The notes under the pieces were generated by a model. That model did no database searches, was not told the DNA's origin, and was given only the letters and a program-made list of their open reading frames with translations. Below, piece after piece: positions 53,266-62,698 of a DNA stretch of 64,000 nt. This DNA comes from G965261055 sp965261055 [NCBI: Fibrobacteria bacterium] (GTDB taxonomy: Bacteria; Fibrobacterota; Fibrobacteria; UBA11236): contig OZ253440.1 of the NCBI GenBank assembly GCA_965261055.1, positions 124,001-188,000 on the forward strand, in the 5' to 3' direction. How positions within the stretch are numbered: position 1 is the stretch's first letter; the number at the start of each line of letters is the position of its first letter. A program made the translations under genes and the position numbers.

Positions 53266-54109
53266 AAAAAGCAGGTTGAATGCTTTTTAAGTTTGAGTTA
53301 AAAATTAGATGACCTTTTTGATCTGTACGGTAGATTTTAGATAAGTGTATAAACAAAAGTAATCTTTGTAGAGTTGAATGATGAGGGTGTCCAAATATTG
53401 AACTATCGCTAGAAATAATTGCCCAATCAAAACTAACCTTATTTAAAAAAGGTAAACTACTAGAAGAAGAAGAGCCATGATGAGCAACTTTTAAAATATT
53501 ACTTTTTAAGGAGTCTTTAAATTGTAAAATTTCAAGCTCTGTTTCTTGTTCAATGTCTCCAGTAAATAAGACACGATTTTCCCCGTGTATCAGATGTGTA
53601 ACATAAGATAAATTATTGCCGTTTAAGCGTGTTTGTGAGTTTGGCCATAAAAAACGAAGCTCTGTTTGGAGTTCAAGATTTACTTTAGCTCCTCTAAGAA
53701 CTTGAGAGTTTGGAATTTGGTTATGTTCTATAAGGGATAGAACTTGTTGCCAAGTAAAAGTTATCTTATTTTCTTGGGGTAAAATTATCCTTTTGATCAC
53801 TGTAGAGTTAATTAAGTAGGTTAGTGAGCCGTAGTGATCTAAATCAGGATGCGTGATGACGATTAAGTCTATTGTGTCAATTTCATTTTTTTGTATCCAT
53901 TTTTGTATTGTTAAAGAATCATTTCCAACATCAATAAAAACGGTTTTATTTTGAGTTTGGATAATTTGAGCATCTCCTTGGCCGACATTCAAAAATGTAA
54001 TTATAATTTCGGAGCTTTCCGAGGGTGTTAAGAATTGACAATGGGTAAATAGAATAGTATATATTAAACATAAACTGTATACCAAAATTGAAAATAAGAA
54101 GCGTCGCAT
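53264..54109 (-). CDS. ComEC-type metallo-beta-lactamase-fold hydrolase, exported
   Basis: The 281-residue protein has a lipoprotein-like signal (MRRFLFSILVYSLCLIYTILFTHC) and then a stand-alone version of the MBL domain found at the end of ComEC: ITFLNVGQGDAQIIQTQNKTVFIDVGND, VITHPDLDHYGSLTYL (H-x-D-x-DH metal site), LFTGDIEQETELEIL, LKVAHHGSSSSSSLPFLNK and DWAIISSDSSIFGHPHHSTLQRL. In ComEC this domain is thought to degrade the non-transported DNA strand; stand-alone versions are exported nucleases or phosphodiesterases of uncertain role. No comEC channel gene is present here. It is divergent from the next gene at 54177. Confidence 0.87.
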   Translation of the reverse strand: MRRFLFSILVYSLCLIYTILFTHCQFLTPSESSEIIITFLNVGQGDAQIIQTQNKTVFIDVGNDSLTIQKWIQKNEIDTIDLIVITHPDLDHYGSLTYLINSTVIKRIILPQENKITFTWQQVLSLIEHNQIPNSQVLRGAKVNLELQTELRFLWPNSQTRLNGNNLSYVTHLIHGENRVLFTGDIEQETELEILQFKDSLKSNILKVAHHGSSSSSSLPFLNKVSFDWAIISSDSSIFGHPHHSTLQRLLLFIHLSKIYRTDQKGHLIFNSNLKSIQPAF

Positions 54110-54176
54110 GTAAAATAAATAAACCTTGTGTTAAATTTATATATTTAGGCATAGGATAATTAAAAATAAAGTTAGC

Positions 54177-55034
54177 ATGGAACATTTAACAATACATTGT
54201 ATACAAGGTGACCCTCAAAAGATGTCTGGCCGTTTAATTGTTTATGCAATTGTAAATGATCAAGATATACCAGAAAATCTTAAAAAAATGCTTAACAACA
54301 ATATTTTAGCTATTGAGGGAGATTACTTTAACCAAAAAAATATTCGAGATTTTTTTCGTAAAGAATTTGATATGAGTTTTGAACAAGGTATTGAAAAAAT
54401 TGTAGGCAAAATAGAAAAAGATGAAGATATTGTATTGGAATCTACTAAAGATAAGGTTAAATCAAAATCAATTAGAAACATTGAAATTTTACCTATTCCA
54501 GCAAAAGTTGTGAAATTTGATAGTGTAGAAGAAATTAAGCTTAAAAAAGGATATGATGTTTACTATTTGGGTGAATTTGAGTCTATCCAATATGCTAATT
54601 TATCGGTTAATTCTTTTCCTATTATTTACCAAGCCCGTTACCGTGAACAAGAAAATCAAGAGTTCAAAGATGAAATAGACTTAATGCTAGAGACGGTGTT
54701 AGATCAAAATGACAGTTCGTCTGAGGATGTTCAAAATACAGCATATGAACCTAAAGATTATCTACTTAAAACTTTAATTCCAAACATAATTTATAATTTT
54801 AATGATACAGATGGCTTAAAAAAATCAGAAAGAGATTTGGAGATATTTTTAAAGGACTATCCTTTTCCAGAAGATATTAAAAACTTAAAAGAGTATATTG
54901 AAAAAGCGAGTCAAAGTCAAGACAAAAAATTTGATGAAATAGAACTTATTGTCGATAAAATATGGGCTTTACAAATAGAAGACTACAAAACACTTGAAAA
55001 GATTAAAGGTCGTTTGCAAGATTTAGGTTTATAA
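54177..55034 (+). CDS. Hypothetical protein
   Basis: I do not recognise this 285-residue protein. It has no signal peptide or membrane segment, is acidic and lysine-rich, and is probably cytosolic. The N-terminal third (LTIHCIQGDPQKMSGRLIVYAIVN, AIEGDYFNQKNIRDFFRKEF) looks like a mixed alpha/beta domain. The middle (ILPIPAKVVKFDSVEEI, DVYYLGEFESIQYANLSVNS) is beta-rich. The C-terminal 90 residues are predicted helical (LKKSERDLEIFLKDYPF, EYIEKASQSQDKKFDEIELI). It begins with a clear ATG 67 bp from its divergent neighbour and is followed 27 bp later by lpxH, so the two are likely co-transcribed. A role in lipid A synthesis is not supported by anything beyond adjacency. Confidence 0.7.
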   Translation: MEHLTIHCIQGDPQKMSGRLIVYAIVNDQDIPENLKKMLNNNILAIEGDYFNQKNIRDFFRKEFDMSFEQGIEKIVGKIEKDEDIVLESTKDKVKSKSIRNIEILPIPAKVVKFDSVEEIKLKKGYDVYYLGEFESIQYANLSVNSFPIIYQARYREQENQEFKDEIDLMLETVLDQNDSSSEDVQNTAYEPKDYLLKTLIPNIIYNFNDTDGLKKSERDLEIFLKDYPFPEDIKNLKEYIEKASQSQDKKFDEIELIVDKIWALQIEDYKTLEKIKGRLQDLGL

Positions 55035-55061
55035 TCTTTAAAATGTTTGCTTGAAATTTAA

Positions 55062-55793
55062 ATGAAAGCTTACTTTATTTCTGATGCTCATTTAGGACGA
55101 GAGCCATCTGCTAAGAAGAATATTCAAGTTTTTGTTGACTTTATTACTGGTTTACAAGGTAAGGCTTCTCATTTGTTTTTGATGGGTGATATCTTTGATT
55201 TTTGGATAGAATATCGTTTCTACATACCTAAAGATTTTCTTTCTGTATATATTGCTTTACAAAATCTAGGTCAAAGTGGTGTTGAGATTCATTATATTGC
55301 GGGGAATCATGATTTTGCTATTGGTTCATTTTTTAAAGATTTTCCAAGTTTAACTCTACACCATGAACCTGTTACAGTGAAAATTAAAGATAAATTTTAT
55401 CACTTATTACATGGTGATGGTATGTTACCATCAGATAAAGTTTATCGGTTGTACAAGAGAATAATTTATTCTAAGACTTTTTTAAAGTTGTGTCGTTTAA
55501 TGCCTATTGATTGGCTTTTTCGTTGTGCTTTGTGGTTTGCCTCTCGTGTAGAGTCTGGACACAAACCAATATCTATGGAACAAAAGAAAAAATATCAAAT
55601 AGAGGCTTTCTCACGATTAAAAGAAAACCCAAGATGGAGTGGACTTTTGCATGGTCATAATCATATATTAGTTTCTTTACAAGAAGCTAAACAAGTGTAT
55701 ATTAGCACGGGAAATTGGTTGAGGAACCAAGATTATGTCACACTAGAAGACGGAATATTTGTATTGAATATTTTTGATACTAAGATTAAATAG
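55062..55793 (+). CDS. lpxH: LpxH-type UDP-2,3-diacylglucosamine diphosphatase
   Basis: LpxH cleaves UDP-2,3-diacylglucosamine to lipid X in lipid A synthesis. This 243-residue calcineurin-like phosphoesterase has the five metal-ligand blocks: FISDAHLGREPS, FLMGDIFDFWIEY, HYIAGNHDFAIGSFF, YHLLHGDGMLPSDK and SGLLHGHNHILVS. The GDIFDFW and the HGDG-x-x-x-x-D arrangement fit LpxH rather than generic phosphoesterases, and waaA elsewhere in the window confirms an LPS pathway. An LpxG- or LpxI-type alternative is unlikely given the motif set. No leader is present; it should be a peripheral inner-membrane enzyme. Confidence 0.85.
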   Translation: MKAYFISDAHLGREPSAKKNIQVFVDFITGLQGKASHLFLMGDIFDFWIEYRFYIPKDFLSVYIALQNLGQSGVEIHYIAGNHDFAIGSFFKDFPSLTLHHEPVTVKIKDKFYHLLHGDGMLPSDKVYRLYKRIIYSKTFLKLCRLMPIDWLFRCALWFASRVESGHKPISMEQKKKYQIEAFSRLKENPRWSGLLHGHNHILVSLQEAKQVYISTGNWLRNQDYVTLEDGIFVLNIFDTKIK

Positions 55794-55809
55794 ATTAACT
55801 TGATTTTGA

Positions 55810-56382
55810 TTATTTTACTTCATTTGATATTGAATGTTCGTCAAAGCTGTAATCAACCGTTTTTCCATAAGGCTTACCGTCTTTAAACATTTCCGTATAT
55901 AGAATAAAGCCTTTTGGTTTGTAAGTTGTTTTGAGTCCATCCAGTTTACCATTCTTGTAGTTTTCAGTGAACCAAAGATAGTTATCAGTATGATATTGTT
56001 TTAATAAGTCGTGCTTTTTTCCATATTTGTAATAAATTTTTGAATTTAAATCGCCATTAATGCGATAGGTTTTAGTGAGTCCATCAAGTTTGCCATTTTT
56101 GTATTCAGAGATGAATGAAGGTTTGCCATTATCATAATATTGTGTATAGGTACCATGAAGTAAGTCATTTTTGTAAGTTTTTTTATAAAAAATAGAACCA
56201 TCGGAATGGTATGCAATAGAAGTTCCATTTTTTAATCCTTTAGCATATTTTGTTTCAAGGGAAACTTTACTATTTTTATAAAGTTCTTTAAAAGTTCCCT
56301 TTTTTGATTGATAGTGTAGTTTATTCTTTTTAGTGCAAGAAATAAAGAATAAAAGTAAGCAAAGAATAAAAGATAATTTCAT
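55810..56382 (-). CDS. MORN-variant repeat lipoprotein (YwqK-like)
   Basis: The 190-residue protein has a lipoprotein signal (MKLSFILCLLLFFISC) and then about six repeats of the MORN variant type: KYAKGLKNGTSIAYHSDGSIFY, TYKNDLLHGTYTQYYDNGKP, EYKNGKLDGLTKTYRINGDL, NYKNGKLDGLKTTYKPKGFI and MFKDGKPYGKTVDY. Each has the Y-x-N-G-x-x-D/H-G-x-x-x-x-Y core. Such proteins are common in Bacteroidota and related phyla, annotated as YwqK antitoxin-like, with no settled function. It is convergent with lpxH, 16 bp apart. Confidence 0.82.
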   Translation of the reverse strand: MKLSFILCLLLFFISCTKKNKLHYQSKKGTFKELYKNSKVSLETKYAKGLKNGTSIAYHSDGSIFYKKTYKNDLLHGTYTQYYDNGKPSFISEYKNGKLDGLTKTYRINGDLNSKIYYKYGKKHDLLKQYHTDNYLWFTENYKNGKLDGLKTTYKPKGFILYTEMFKDGKPYGKTVDYSFDEHSISNEVK

Positions 56383-56491
56383 AATAAATAAAGTTTAAAA
56401 CAAAAATATATTAATGGCAAGGATATTAATTTATTTTTTTATTATTGGTGCATTTTATTATTGATGTATTTAAATTCATTGAAAATTAAAC

Positions 56492-56526
56492 ATTTGTTTA
56501 GTATATATATGATCATGTGTATAACA
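56492..56526. promoter_or_regulatory. Imperfect palindrome upstream of lexA, candidate LexA operator
   Basis: The stretch ttgtttagtatata ... gtataacaa flanks a central tgatca and ends 12 bp before the lexA start. The symmetry (TTGTT / AACAA outer, TATA inner) is imperfect and does not match the classical gammaproteobacterial or Gram-positive SOS box, so this is only a suggestion from position. Confidence 0.3.
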
Positions 56527-56537
56527 AAGGGTAGATT

Positions 56538-57206
56538 ATGTCACAAAAAGACCTTACATTGCGTCAAAGAGAAATTTTTGAATTTATTAAAATGCGTTTA
56601 AATCAAGGTGGGTTACCTCCTACAGTTCGAGAAATAGGAAATCGTTTTAACATACAATCTACAAATGGAGTAACTAGTGTTTTAGTTGCACTAATTCAAA
56701 AAGGGTTTATTCGGAAAATACCTAAAGTTTCAAGAGGTATTAAAATTTTAAAAGAGAATGAGTCTATTGTTTCTCTTCAAAAAAAGAAAGATCAAAATTT
56801 AAATGAAAATGGTTTGATAGAAGTACCTATTGTTGGTCGTGTTGCTGCAGGAGTTCCTATTACCGCCGTTGAAAACCTTGAGGGAACTGTTAAAGTTGAT
56901 CAGGATTTCCTTTTAGGTCAATCTAATGTTATCGCTCTTAGAGTTCAAGGTGAGTCTATGAAAGATGCCGGTATTATGGATGGTGATCTAGTTTTTGCAC
57001 GTCAACAACCGATAGCAGAAAAAGGACAGATTATTGTAGCTTTAATTGGGGAAGAATCTACTGTTAAGTATTACTATCCTGAGAAAGATCAAATCCGTTT
57101 AGAACCAGCTAATTCTTCTTTTTACCCTTTAATTATTGATAGTGATTTACCTGATTTCCGGATTCTGGGGAGAGTTATAGCCGTTCAACGTACTTACAGT
57201 CGTTAA
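56538..57206 (+). CDS. lexA: LexA repressor
   Basis: LexA represses SOS genes and self-cleaves when RecA filaments form. The 222-residue protein has the N-terminal winged helix MSQKDLTLRQREIFEFIKMR with LPPTVREIGNRFNIQSTNGV (recognition helix), a cleavage site Ala-Gly in VGRVAAGVPITAVENLEG, the nucleophile Ser in RVQGESMKDAGIMDGD and the general-base Lys in GEESTVKYYYPE. All needed residues are there. An imperfect palindrome (ttgttt...aacaa, about 56492-56526) overlaps the likely promoter and might be an operator for autorepression, as LexA usually controls its own gene. Confidence 0.94.
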   Translation: MSQKDLTLRQREIFEFIKMRLNQGGLPPTVREIGNRFNIQSTNGVTSVLVALIQKGFIRKIPKVSRGIKILKENESIVSLQKKKDQNLNENGLIEVPIVGRVAAGVPITAVENLEGTVKVDQDFLLGQSNVIALRVQGESMKDAGIMDGDLVFARQQPIAEKGQIIVALIGEESTVKYYYPEKDQIRLEPANSSFYPLIIDSDLPDFRILGRVIAVQRTYSR

Positions 57207-57330
57207 ATTTTACTGTTTTACTGTATGATGACTTGTAGTTGATTCAGTTCGTTAGAGTTAATCTAATAAGTCATTGATTTCAGTTTTTTTTGATGTTCAA
57301 TTATTCTATATTTTGAACTTTAAAATAAGT

Positions 57331-59718
57331 ATGAGACAATTCTTTGGCATAATTCTTTTTTCTTTGTTTATAAGTTCTTTCTTATATGCTCAGCCTTCGC
57401 TTACACCAACTTTAGTTCCTGTGATTGAATTGGTTGTAGAAGGCTATAAACACATTTCCTCTGAGCGTATTTTACAAGCAATTTCCATTGTTAAAAATAA
57501 AAGCTATCTTGTTCCAGTTTTAAAACGAGAAATAGGGCTTTCTATTAAAAATATTTATGCTTTAGGTTGGTTTTCTAATGTGAGTGCTGTCTCTGAGAAC
57601 CAGTTTAATGGTATTAAATTGACATTTAAGGTTGACTTATCTCCTGTTATTGAATCTATAGAATATACTGGTTACGATTATTTTAATGAAGCGGATATAG
57701 AGAGTAATACGGATTTAGTAGAAGGTGATCCTTTAAATTATGCGTATATAGAGAATATTAAACAATCAATTTTATCAAAATATCGAGAAGAGGGCTTTCT
57801 TTTTGCAAAAGTGATTGTTAAAGAAAATTATAATTCAAAAAATGGAAAGGTGAAGCTTACTTTTGTAATACAAGAAAATGAAATTGTTCAAGTTCGAAGT
57901 GTTCGCTTTAATGGTAATGATAATGCAGATGCTGATCGTTTAAGGTCTATTTTACCAGTAAAGGAAAAGTCTTGGTTTTTTGGTGTGGGTGGTGAGTTTA
58001 AGAAAGAAAAGGTATTACAGAGTATTGATACCCTTCAGTTTTATTATCAAACTTTGGGCTACCTTGACGCACAAGGGGTTGATTATCGTATTTTTTATAC
58101 GGATGACTTACATTATGTTGACATTGAAATTGATGTTGTAGAGGGCTCAAAATATTATTTAGGACAAGTTAATTTTATACATGGTGATATTTTAAGTGAT
58201 GAACAGATCTATTCTCGTTTTAAATTGAACCCTCTGGATGTTATTGATCAAAGTCAAGTTGCGTTGTCAAAGTACGAAATAGAAATTTTATTCAGAGACT
58301 ATGGTTATTTATTTGTCAGAGTTAGAGAGGAAAGGGTGTATAAAGATTCCTTGTTATATTTAACATACGAAATTGATGAGGGTAATTTAGCTTATGTGAA
58401 CAAAGTGCACATTCGTGGAAACATAAAAACTAGAGATAAAGTGATTCGCCGTGAATTGCGTATTTATCCAAGTGATGTTTTTAGTCAAACTAAAATTGTC
58501 CGTTCTCAACGTGAAGTTACACAACTTAATTATTTTGATGCAGTTCTTCCTAATTATGAACCTATTGACAACGCCTCTGTTGATATTGTTTTTGATGTTA
58601 CCGAGAGAGCAAAAGGAACTGGAACTTTTTCAGCAGGAGCCTCTTTTAGTCAATTTGATGGAATTGTAGGAACTCTTGGCTTACAAATGGGTAATCTTTT
58701 TGGGAGAGGTCAGAGAGTAGAAGTTAACCTTGAAAGAGGTGCTGTTAAGCAATTGTATTCTTTTGGTTTTACTGAACCTTGGTTATTTGATACACCAACA
58801 TCTTTAGGTGGTCGCATTTTTTGGCAACAATTAGAAAATATTTCTTTTAACCAAGCTCAAAATTTTATGAATAGTTTTAATCCTACAGGATCTTTTGTTC
58901 AAACAAGTTTTGGGTTCAGTGCAAACATTGGTCGTCGTTTAACTTGGCCCGATGATTATTTTACAATCACGGGGAAATATAATTTTACTTCTAACGATAA
59001 TGGGACTCAAAAAGATCGTCGTCTACTTCTGTTACAGTCTGGTTTAGAGTCGTCGATTCTTATTAACCTTATTAGGGATGATAAGAATTTACCTGTTTTT
59101 CCAACTAAGGGTTCTCGTTATTCATTAGTTTATGGTCGGTATGGTGGATTTTTGGGTGGTGATTTTGATTATGATCGTTTTGAGTTTAAAATACAACGTT
59201 GGATTTCTCTTGTTGGTTCTCTTTCGTTATCACTAGAAGGCGAATTTGGTTTTATTGCTGGCAACAATATACAACAGTTTGATTTGTATCGTATGGGTGG
59301 TGTTTTAGGGTTTCAAGGTAAATTAAGAGGCTATAGAGATGGTTCAATAGGTCGTAGTCGCATTGGTCGCAGTTTTATTTCTATTGTGACTGAATTGGTT
59401 TATCCTGTTGTACCCAATACATTTTACCTTAAAGTATTTTTTGATCTTGGGGATGTTTTTGGAGAAGAAGCTATTTTTGGAACAATTGATGGACAGTACT
59501 CTCCAATTCGCTCGGGTGAATTAGGATCACCTTTAAGAGATGTTCAATTTTCAAATTTACTTGCTGATTATGGTTTAGGTTTTCGTTTTTGGATTCCAGG
59601 ATTAGGAATTTTAGGGTTTGATTTTGCTTGGAATATAGGCACAAGGACCCGTTTAAATGACGGTTTAATAGCACCAAAAGGCGTTAAAGTTAATTTTGCA
59701 ATAGAATCACCTTTTTAA
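57331..59718 (+). CDS. bamA: Outer-membrane protein assembly factor BamA
   Basis: BamA inserts beta-barrels into the outer membrane. The frame is open from a TTG at 57274, but the ATG at 57331 starts a good signal peptide (MRQFFGIILFSLFISSFLYAQ), so 795 residues are used. Five POTRA repeats are visible, beginning VIELVVEGYKHISSERI, VIESIEYTGYDYFNEADI, IVQVRSVRFNGNDNADADRL, KYYLGQVNFIHGDILSD and LAYVNKVHIRGNIKTRDK. The Omp85 barrel starts after GTGTFSAGASFSQFDGIVG and contains the conserved LRGY motif (GFQGKLRGYRDG). The protein ends with the aromatic FAIESPF. It probably shares the region with lexA by chance; no OmpH or lpxD follows, unlike many bamA loci. Confidence 0.95.
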   Translation: MRQFFGIILFSLFISSFLYAQPSLTPTLVPVIELVVEGYKHISSERILQAISIVKNKSYLVPVLKREIGLSIKNIYALGWFSNVSAVSENQFNGIKLTFKVDLSPVIESIEYTGYDYFNEADIESNTDLVEGDPLNYAYIENIKQSILSKYREEGFLFAKVIVKENYNSKNGKVKLTFVIQENEIVQVRSVRFNGNDNADADRLRSILPVKEKSWFFGVGGEFKKEKVLQSIDTLQFYYQTLGYLDAQGVDYRIFYTDDLHYVDIEIDVVEGSKYYLGQVNFIHGDILSDEQIYSRFKLNPLDVIDQSQVALSKYEIEILFRDYGYLFVRVREERVYKDSLLYLTYEIDEGNLAYVNKVHIRGNIKTRDKVIRRELRIYPSDVFSQTKIVRSQREVTQLNYFDAVLPNYEPIDNASVDIVFDVTERAKGTGTFSAGASFSQFDGIVGTLGLQMGNLFGRGQRVEVNLERGAVKQLYSFGFTEPWLFDTPTSLGGRIFWQQLENISFNQAQNFMNSFNPTGSFVQTSFGFSANIGRRLTWPDDYFTITGKYNFTSNDNGTQKDRRLLLLQSGLESSILINLIRDDKNLPVFPTKGSRYSLVYGRYGGFLGGDFDYDRFEFKIQRWISLVGSLSLSLEGEFGFIAGNNIQQFDLYRMGGVLGFQGKLRGYRDGSIGRSRIGRSFISIVTELVYPVVPNTFYLKVFFDLGDVFGEEAIFGTIDGQYSPIRSGELGSPLRDVQFSNLLADYGLGFRFWIPGLGILGFDFAWNIGTRTRLNDGLIAPKGVKVNFAIESPF

Positions 59719-59742
59719 TTTTAAAATTTAGAGTTTTAAGTT

Positions 59743-60879
59743 TTACTTAATATTATTTGTGGCATCGTAAATACGCTTTAGTGCTTTTTCTAAAAGATTT
59801 TTGTCGCAAGCAATATTTAGTCTTACCCATTGGTTGTAGTTTTCACCAAAGTCTTTAGCATGACGAAATGCAACTTTTGCTTCTGATAAGAAAAATTGAT
59901 AAGGATCTTTAATTTTAAGAGCCGAGCAATCAATCCACATTAGATATGTTGCTTGAGTGTACGTAATTTTTAGTTGAGGAAGATGTTCTTTAATAAAATT
60001 TTGAGCCCAGATAAAATTACTTTTAAGAATTGAGATTGTATTTTTAAGCCATTCTTCTGATTGAGTATATGCAGTATAAGTTGCAAGCTCGCCGATTATA
60101 TTTGAAGGAGCTGAAAAAGATTTTAAAAAAGTTTCCATTTTTTGTTTAGTTTCTAGGTTTTTTACAATAGTGTAAGAAAAATTAAGACCAGCAATATTAA
60201 AGGATTTACTAGGTGAAAAAAAGCAAGTCACTAAAGAAAGATCTTCATTTTTTAAAGAGTAAAAAGAGTTAAAAATATTTTTTTCGAAAATTAAGTCTGA
60301 CCAAATTTCATCTGAACAAATACGAACATTGTATTTCTGGCAAAGGTGTAGAATTTGGGTAAGCTCTTTCTTTGACCAAATATTTCCTGTTGGGTTATGA
60401 GGGTTTGATAATAGTAAAAACTTTGTTTTATGGTTCATAGCTTGTTCTATTTTTTCAAAATTTAGAGAATAGGAATGGTTTAAATTTATGTCTAAAGGAA
60501 CTTGCTTTGTTTGAATAGGAAAGGACGTTTCCATATTCAAAAAAGGAGGATAGATAGGAGTTAGAGTAATGTAATTATCGTTGGGTTTTAAGTAAGCACT
60601 CATTAAAGATTTCATTGCAGAGATGACTCCAGAACATAATAGTATTTCTTCTTTTTTGATATTAAAGTTGTATTGTTTAGAAATCCAATTTCGAATGGCT
60701 TCAAAAATTTTATTTTCAGTTAAACCATAACCATAAAATTGATTTTGAGAATAGGACGATAGAGCTTCTTGAATAGCTAAGTCAGGAGTAAAGTCCATGT
60801 CTGCTACCCACATTGGGATAATATCTTTATCATAGAAATTCCATTTCCACGCGTAGCTAGGAAATTTTCTATTCCTCAT
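59743..60879 (-). CDS. patB: PatB/MalY-type aminotransferase (cystathionine beta-lyase class)
   Basis: The 378-residue fold-type I PLP enzyme begins with NRKFPSYAWKWNFYDKDIIPMWVADMDFTPD, the family's MWVADMDF motif. It also has LSNPHNPTGNIWSKKEL, RICSDEIWSDLIF and the PLP Lys in FFSPSKSFNIAGLNFSYT. Members usually remove sulfur from cystathionine or cysteine (C-S lyase) or act as MalY-like regulators. The start overlaps the end of the ABC-class ATPase gene by 11 bp, so they are translationally coupled. Substrate not resolved. Confidence 0.88.
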   Translation of the reverse strand: MRNRKFPSYAWKWNFYDKDIIPMWVADMDFTPDLAIQEALSSYSQNQFYGYGLTENKIFEAIRNWISKQYNFNIKKEEILLCSGVISAMKSLMSAYLKPNDNYITLTPIYPPFLNMETSFPIQTKQVPLDINLNHSYSLNFEKIEQAMNHKTKFLLLSNPHNPTGNIWSKKELTQILHLCQKYNVRICSDEIWSDLIFEKNIFNSFYSLKNEDLSLVTCFFSPSKSFNIAGLNFSYTIVKNLETKQKMETFLKSFSAPSNIIGELATYTAYTQSEEWLKNTISILKSNFIWAQNFIKEHLPQLKITYTQATYLMWIDCSALKIKDPYQFFLSEAKVAFRHAKDFGENYNQWVRLNIACDKNLLEKALKRIYDATNNIK

Positions 60880-62569
60880 TTTGAGGGGGTTTTAAAGTTA
60901 TTTTAATGCCTGGGTGTCGATTGATGACTGAAAGAACATCAATACCTCTAATTTCTGCATAATTGGTGCGAATAGGTAATTTGTTAAACCTACCCTCAAA
61001 GTTAGCAATATCAATAAGTTCGCAAATTTCTTGTAGGTTTGTATTTTCATTTTCTAAAATATTTAGAATCCAGTAACCAATTGTGTAGAGTTGCTCTGTA
61101 CATTGTATTTGTTCTAAATTACTGCAATCAATTTTATGGGAACCTATTTTTAAAATATGATTTCCTATAACTTTAATTTTCTCTAGATCTATTTTTTTAA
61201 TAGATGTTTTGATAAATCTTTGCTGTCTCCAAATATATCGTGGACAATTTGGAATTTTAACGATATATTGTTTTTTCGCAATTTGTTTTGCTTTTGTAGT
61301 TAGATCAGTCATTTGGAATTCGTTCATTTCCAAAATTGAATCTGCTTGAGAAAAATAATGACCGACACTACCCATAATTAAAATAGAAGAAACACATTCG
61401 TTTTCATAGAGTTCACGGATACGATAGATGAAAGGTTGAATAGGATCTTTTTCGTGAGAGATGAGTTGTGTCATGTCTTCATCTTTAATCATTAAATTAG
61501 TGGCACAAGTGTCTTCATCTAGCAAAAGTAATTGACTACCAACGGAAATACTTTCTAAAATAGAACTTGCTTGACTTGTGCTACCAGAAGCATTCCGTGT
61601 TGAAAAATTTCCCACATCCATTTTAAGAGGTAAGTTTTTGATAAAAGGAGAAATATTAATAGGATGAACTAAACGGCCATTTTCTGCTTTTATTTTAACT
61701 GCAGATGGAATTGTAGAGACAAATTCTCGACCATCATTTTGAATGTGTGGATAAATACCTGTTTCAATAGCTTCTAAAATAGTAGACTTTCCGTGAAAGC
61801 TTCCACCTACGATTAAGTGAACACCTTGTTTTAAAAGCATACCAGTAAGAGTATGACCACTTTTAAGAGTTATAGTGTGAGTGAAGTTTTTAGGTGAATT
61901 AAATGGAAGACTATTTTTTTCAGGTTTATTATCTGAAAATTTTCCACCTTGTTGTCTTGCTAAAATTGCCCCATTGGGAATAAATGAGAGATAATTATTT
62001 TTTTGTAAGTATTCTCTAACTTCAATTTGATCGGTATAGTTTTGAATATGAGCTTCCAATGCGTCGTGTTTAGTTGGTTGATAAAAGCAATGATCAACAA
62101 TGATATTAGGTAAGTAGGTGAGTAGTTGTTGACAAGCATACTCAGAATGAATAACACGCCCCCAAGCTGGAAAATTAAAATAAAATTGAGCAATAATAGA
62201 CCCTTCAATAAATTGAATATTATTTCGTTTCAATATTTGAGCTTTGGGTTCTGCAATAGTAAAGTTACCACCTTTGATTTTTTCTTGTTTTATTTCTGAA
62301 GGCATTGTTTTAAAATCTTGATGCAGTCCTCGGATTATAAAATCGGATAAAGCAATGCGTTTTTCTATATCAGTAAGCCATTCGTTTGGAAAGAAGCTTT
62401 CTTCAAATGGAATTTTAATAGTAATACGAGAGGGTGGAGCAAAAGGGTCGGATTGAACATGCTCAATTTGTAAATCAAAATTGACAAAAGAATATGTTCC
62501 TCTTAAGCTACGATAAACACCATATTGTTTTTTATGAATGCGTTCTAATTTTTCTTTAAGTTTTTTCAA
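60869..62569 (-). CDS. ABC-class ATPase (PF09818-type, uncharacterised)
   Basis: The 566-residue soluble protein belongs to a widespread family of predicted ABC ATPases without a transporter partner. It shows a P-loop VGGSFHGKSTILEAIETGIY (GxxxxGKST), a Walker B-like SQLLLLDEDTCATNLMIKDEDM and LIMGSVGHYFSQADSIL downstream. The N-terminal LRGTYSFVNFDLQIEHVQSDP and GAILARQQGGKFSDN blocks are family-specific. It is cytosolic, with no membrane segments or signal peptide. Function is unknown; the gene is coupled to patB by an 11-bp overlap. Confidence 0.88.
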   Translation of the reverse strand: MKKLKEKLERIHKKQYGVYRSLRGTYSFVNFDLQIEHVQSDPFAPPSRITIKIPFEESFFPNEWLTDIEKRIALSDFIIRGLHQDFKTMPSEIKQEKIKGGNFTIAEPKAQILKRNNIQFIEGSIIAQFYFNFPAWGRVIHSEYACQQLLTYLPNIIVDHCFYQPTKHDALEAHIQNYTDQIEVREYLQKNNYLSFIPNGAILARQQGGKFSDNKPEKNSLPFNSPKNFTHTITLKSGHTLTGMLLKQGVHLIVGGSFHGKSTILEAIETGIYPHIQNDGREFVSTIPSAVKIKAENGRLVHPINISPFIKNLPLKMDVGNFSTRNASGSTSQASSILESISVGSQLLLLDEDTCATNLMIKDEDMTQLISHEKDPIQPFIYRIRELYENECVSSILIMGSVGHYFSQADSILEMNEFQMTDLTTKAKQIAKKQYIVKIPNCPRYIWRQQRFIKTSIKKIDLEKIKVIGNHILKIGSHKIDCSNLEQIQCTEQLYTIGYWILNILENENTNLQEICELIDIANFEGRFNKLPIRTNYAEIRGIDVLSVINRHPGIKITLKPPQNEE

Positions 62570-62698
62570 AATAAGTTTAGTATACTAGATAAAGTTAAAA
62601 TTTATAAAAAAAAAGACAATAATTTAAATAGGTTTTAGGTAAAAATAAAATCAGTTTATTTGTGTTATTAACTGTATAAAAGCTATACTTCATGTAGA

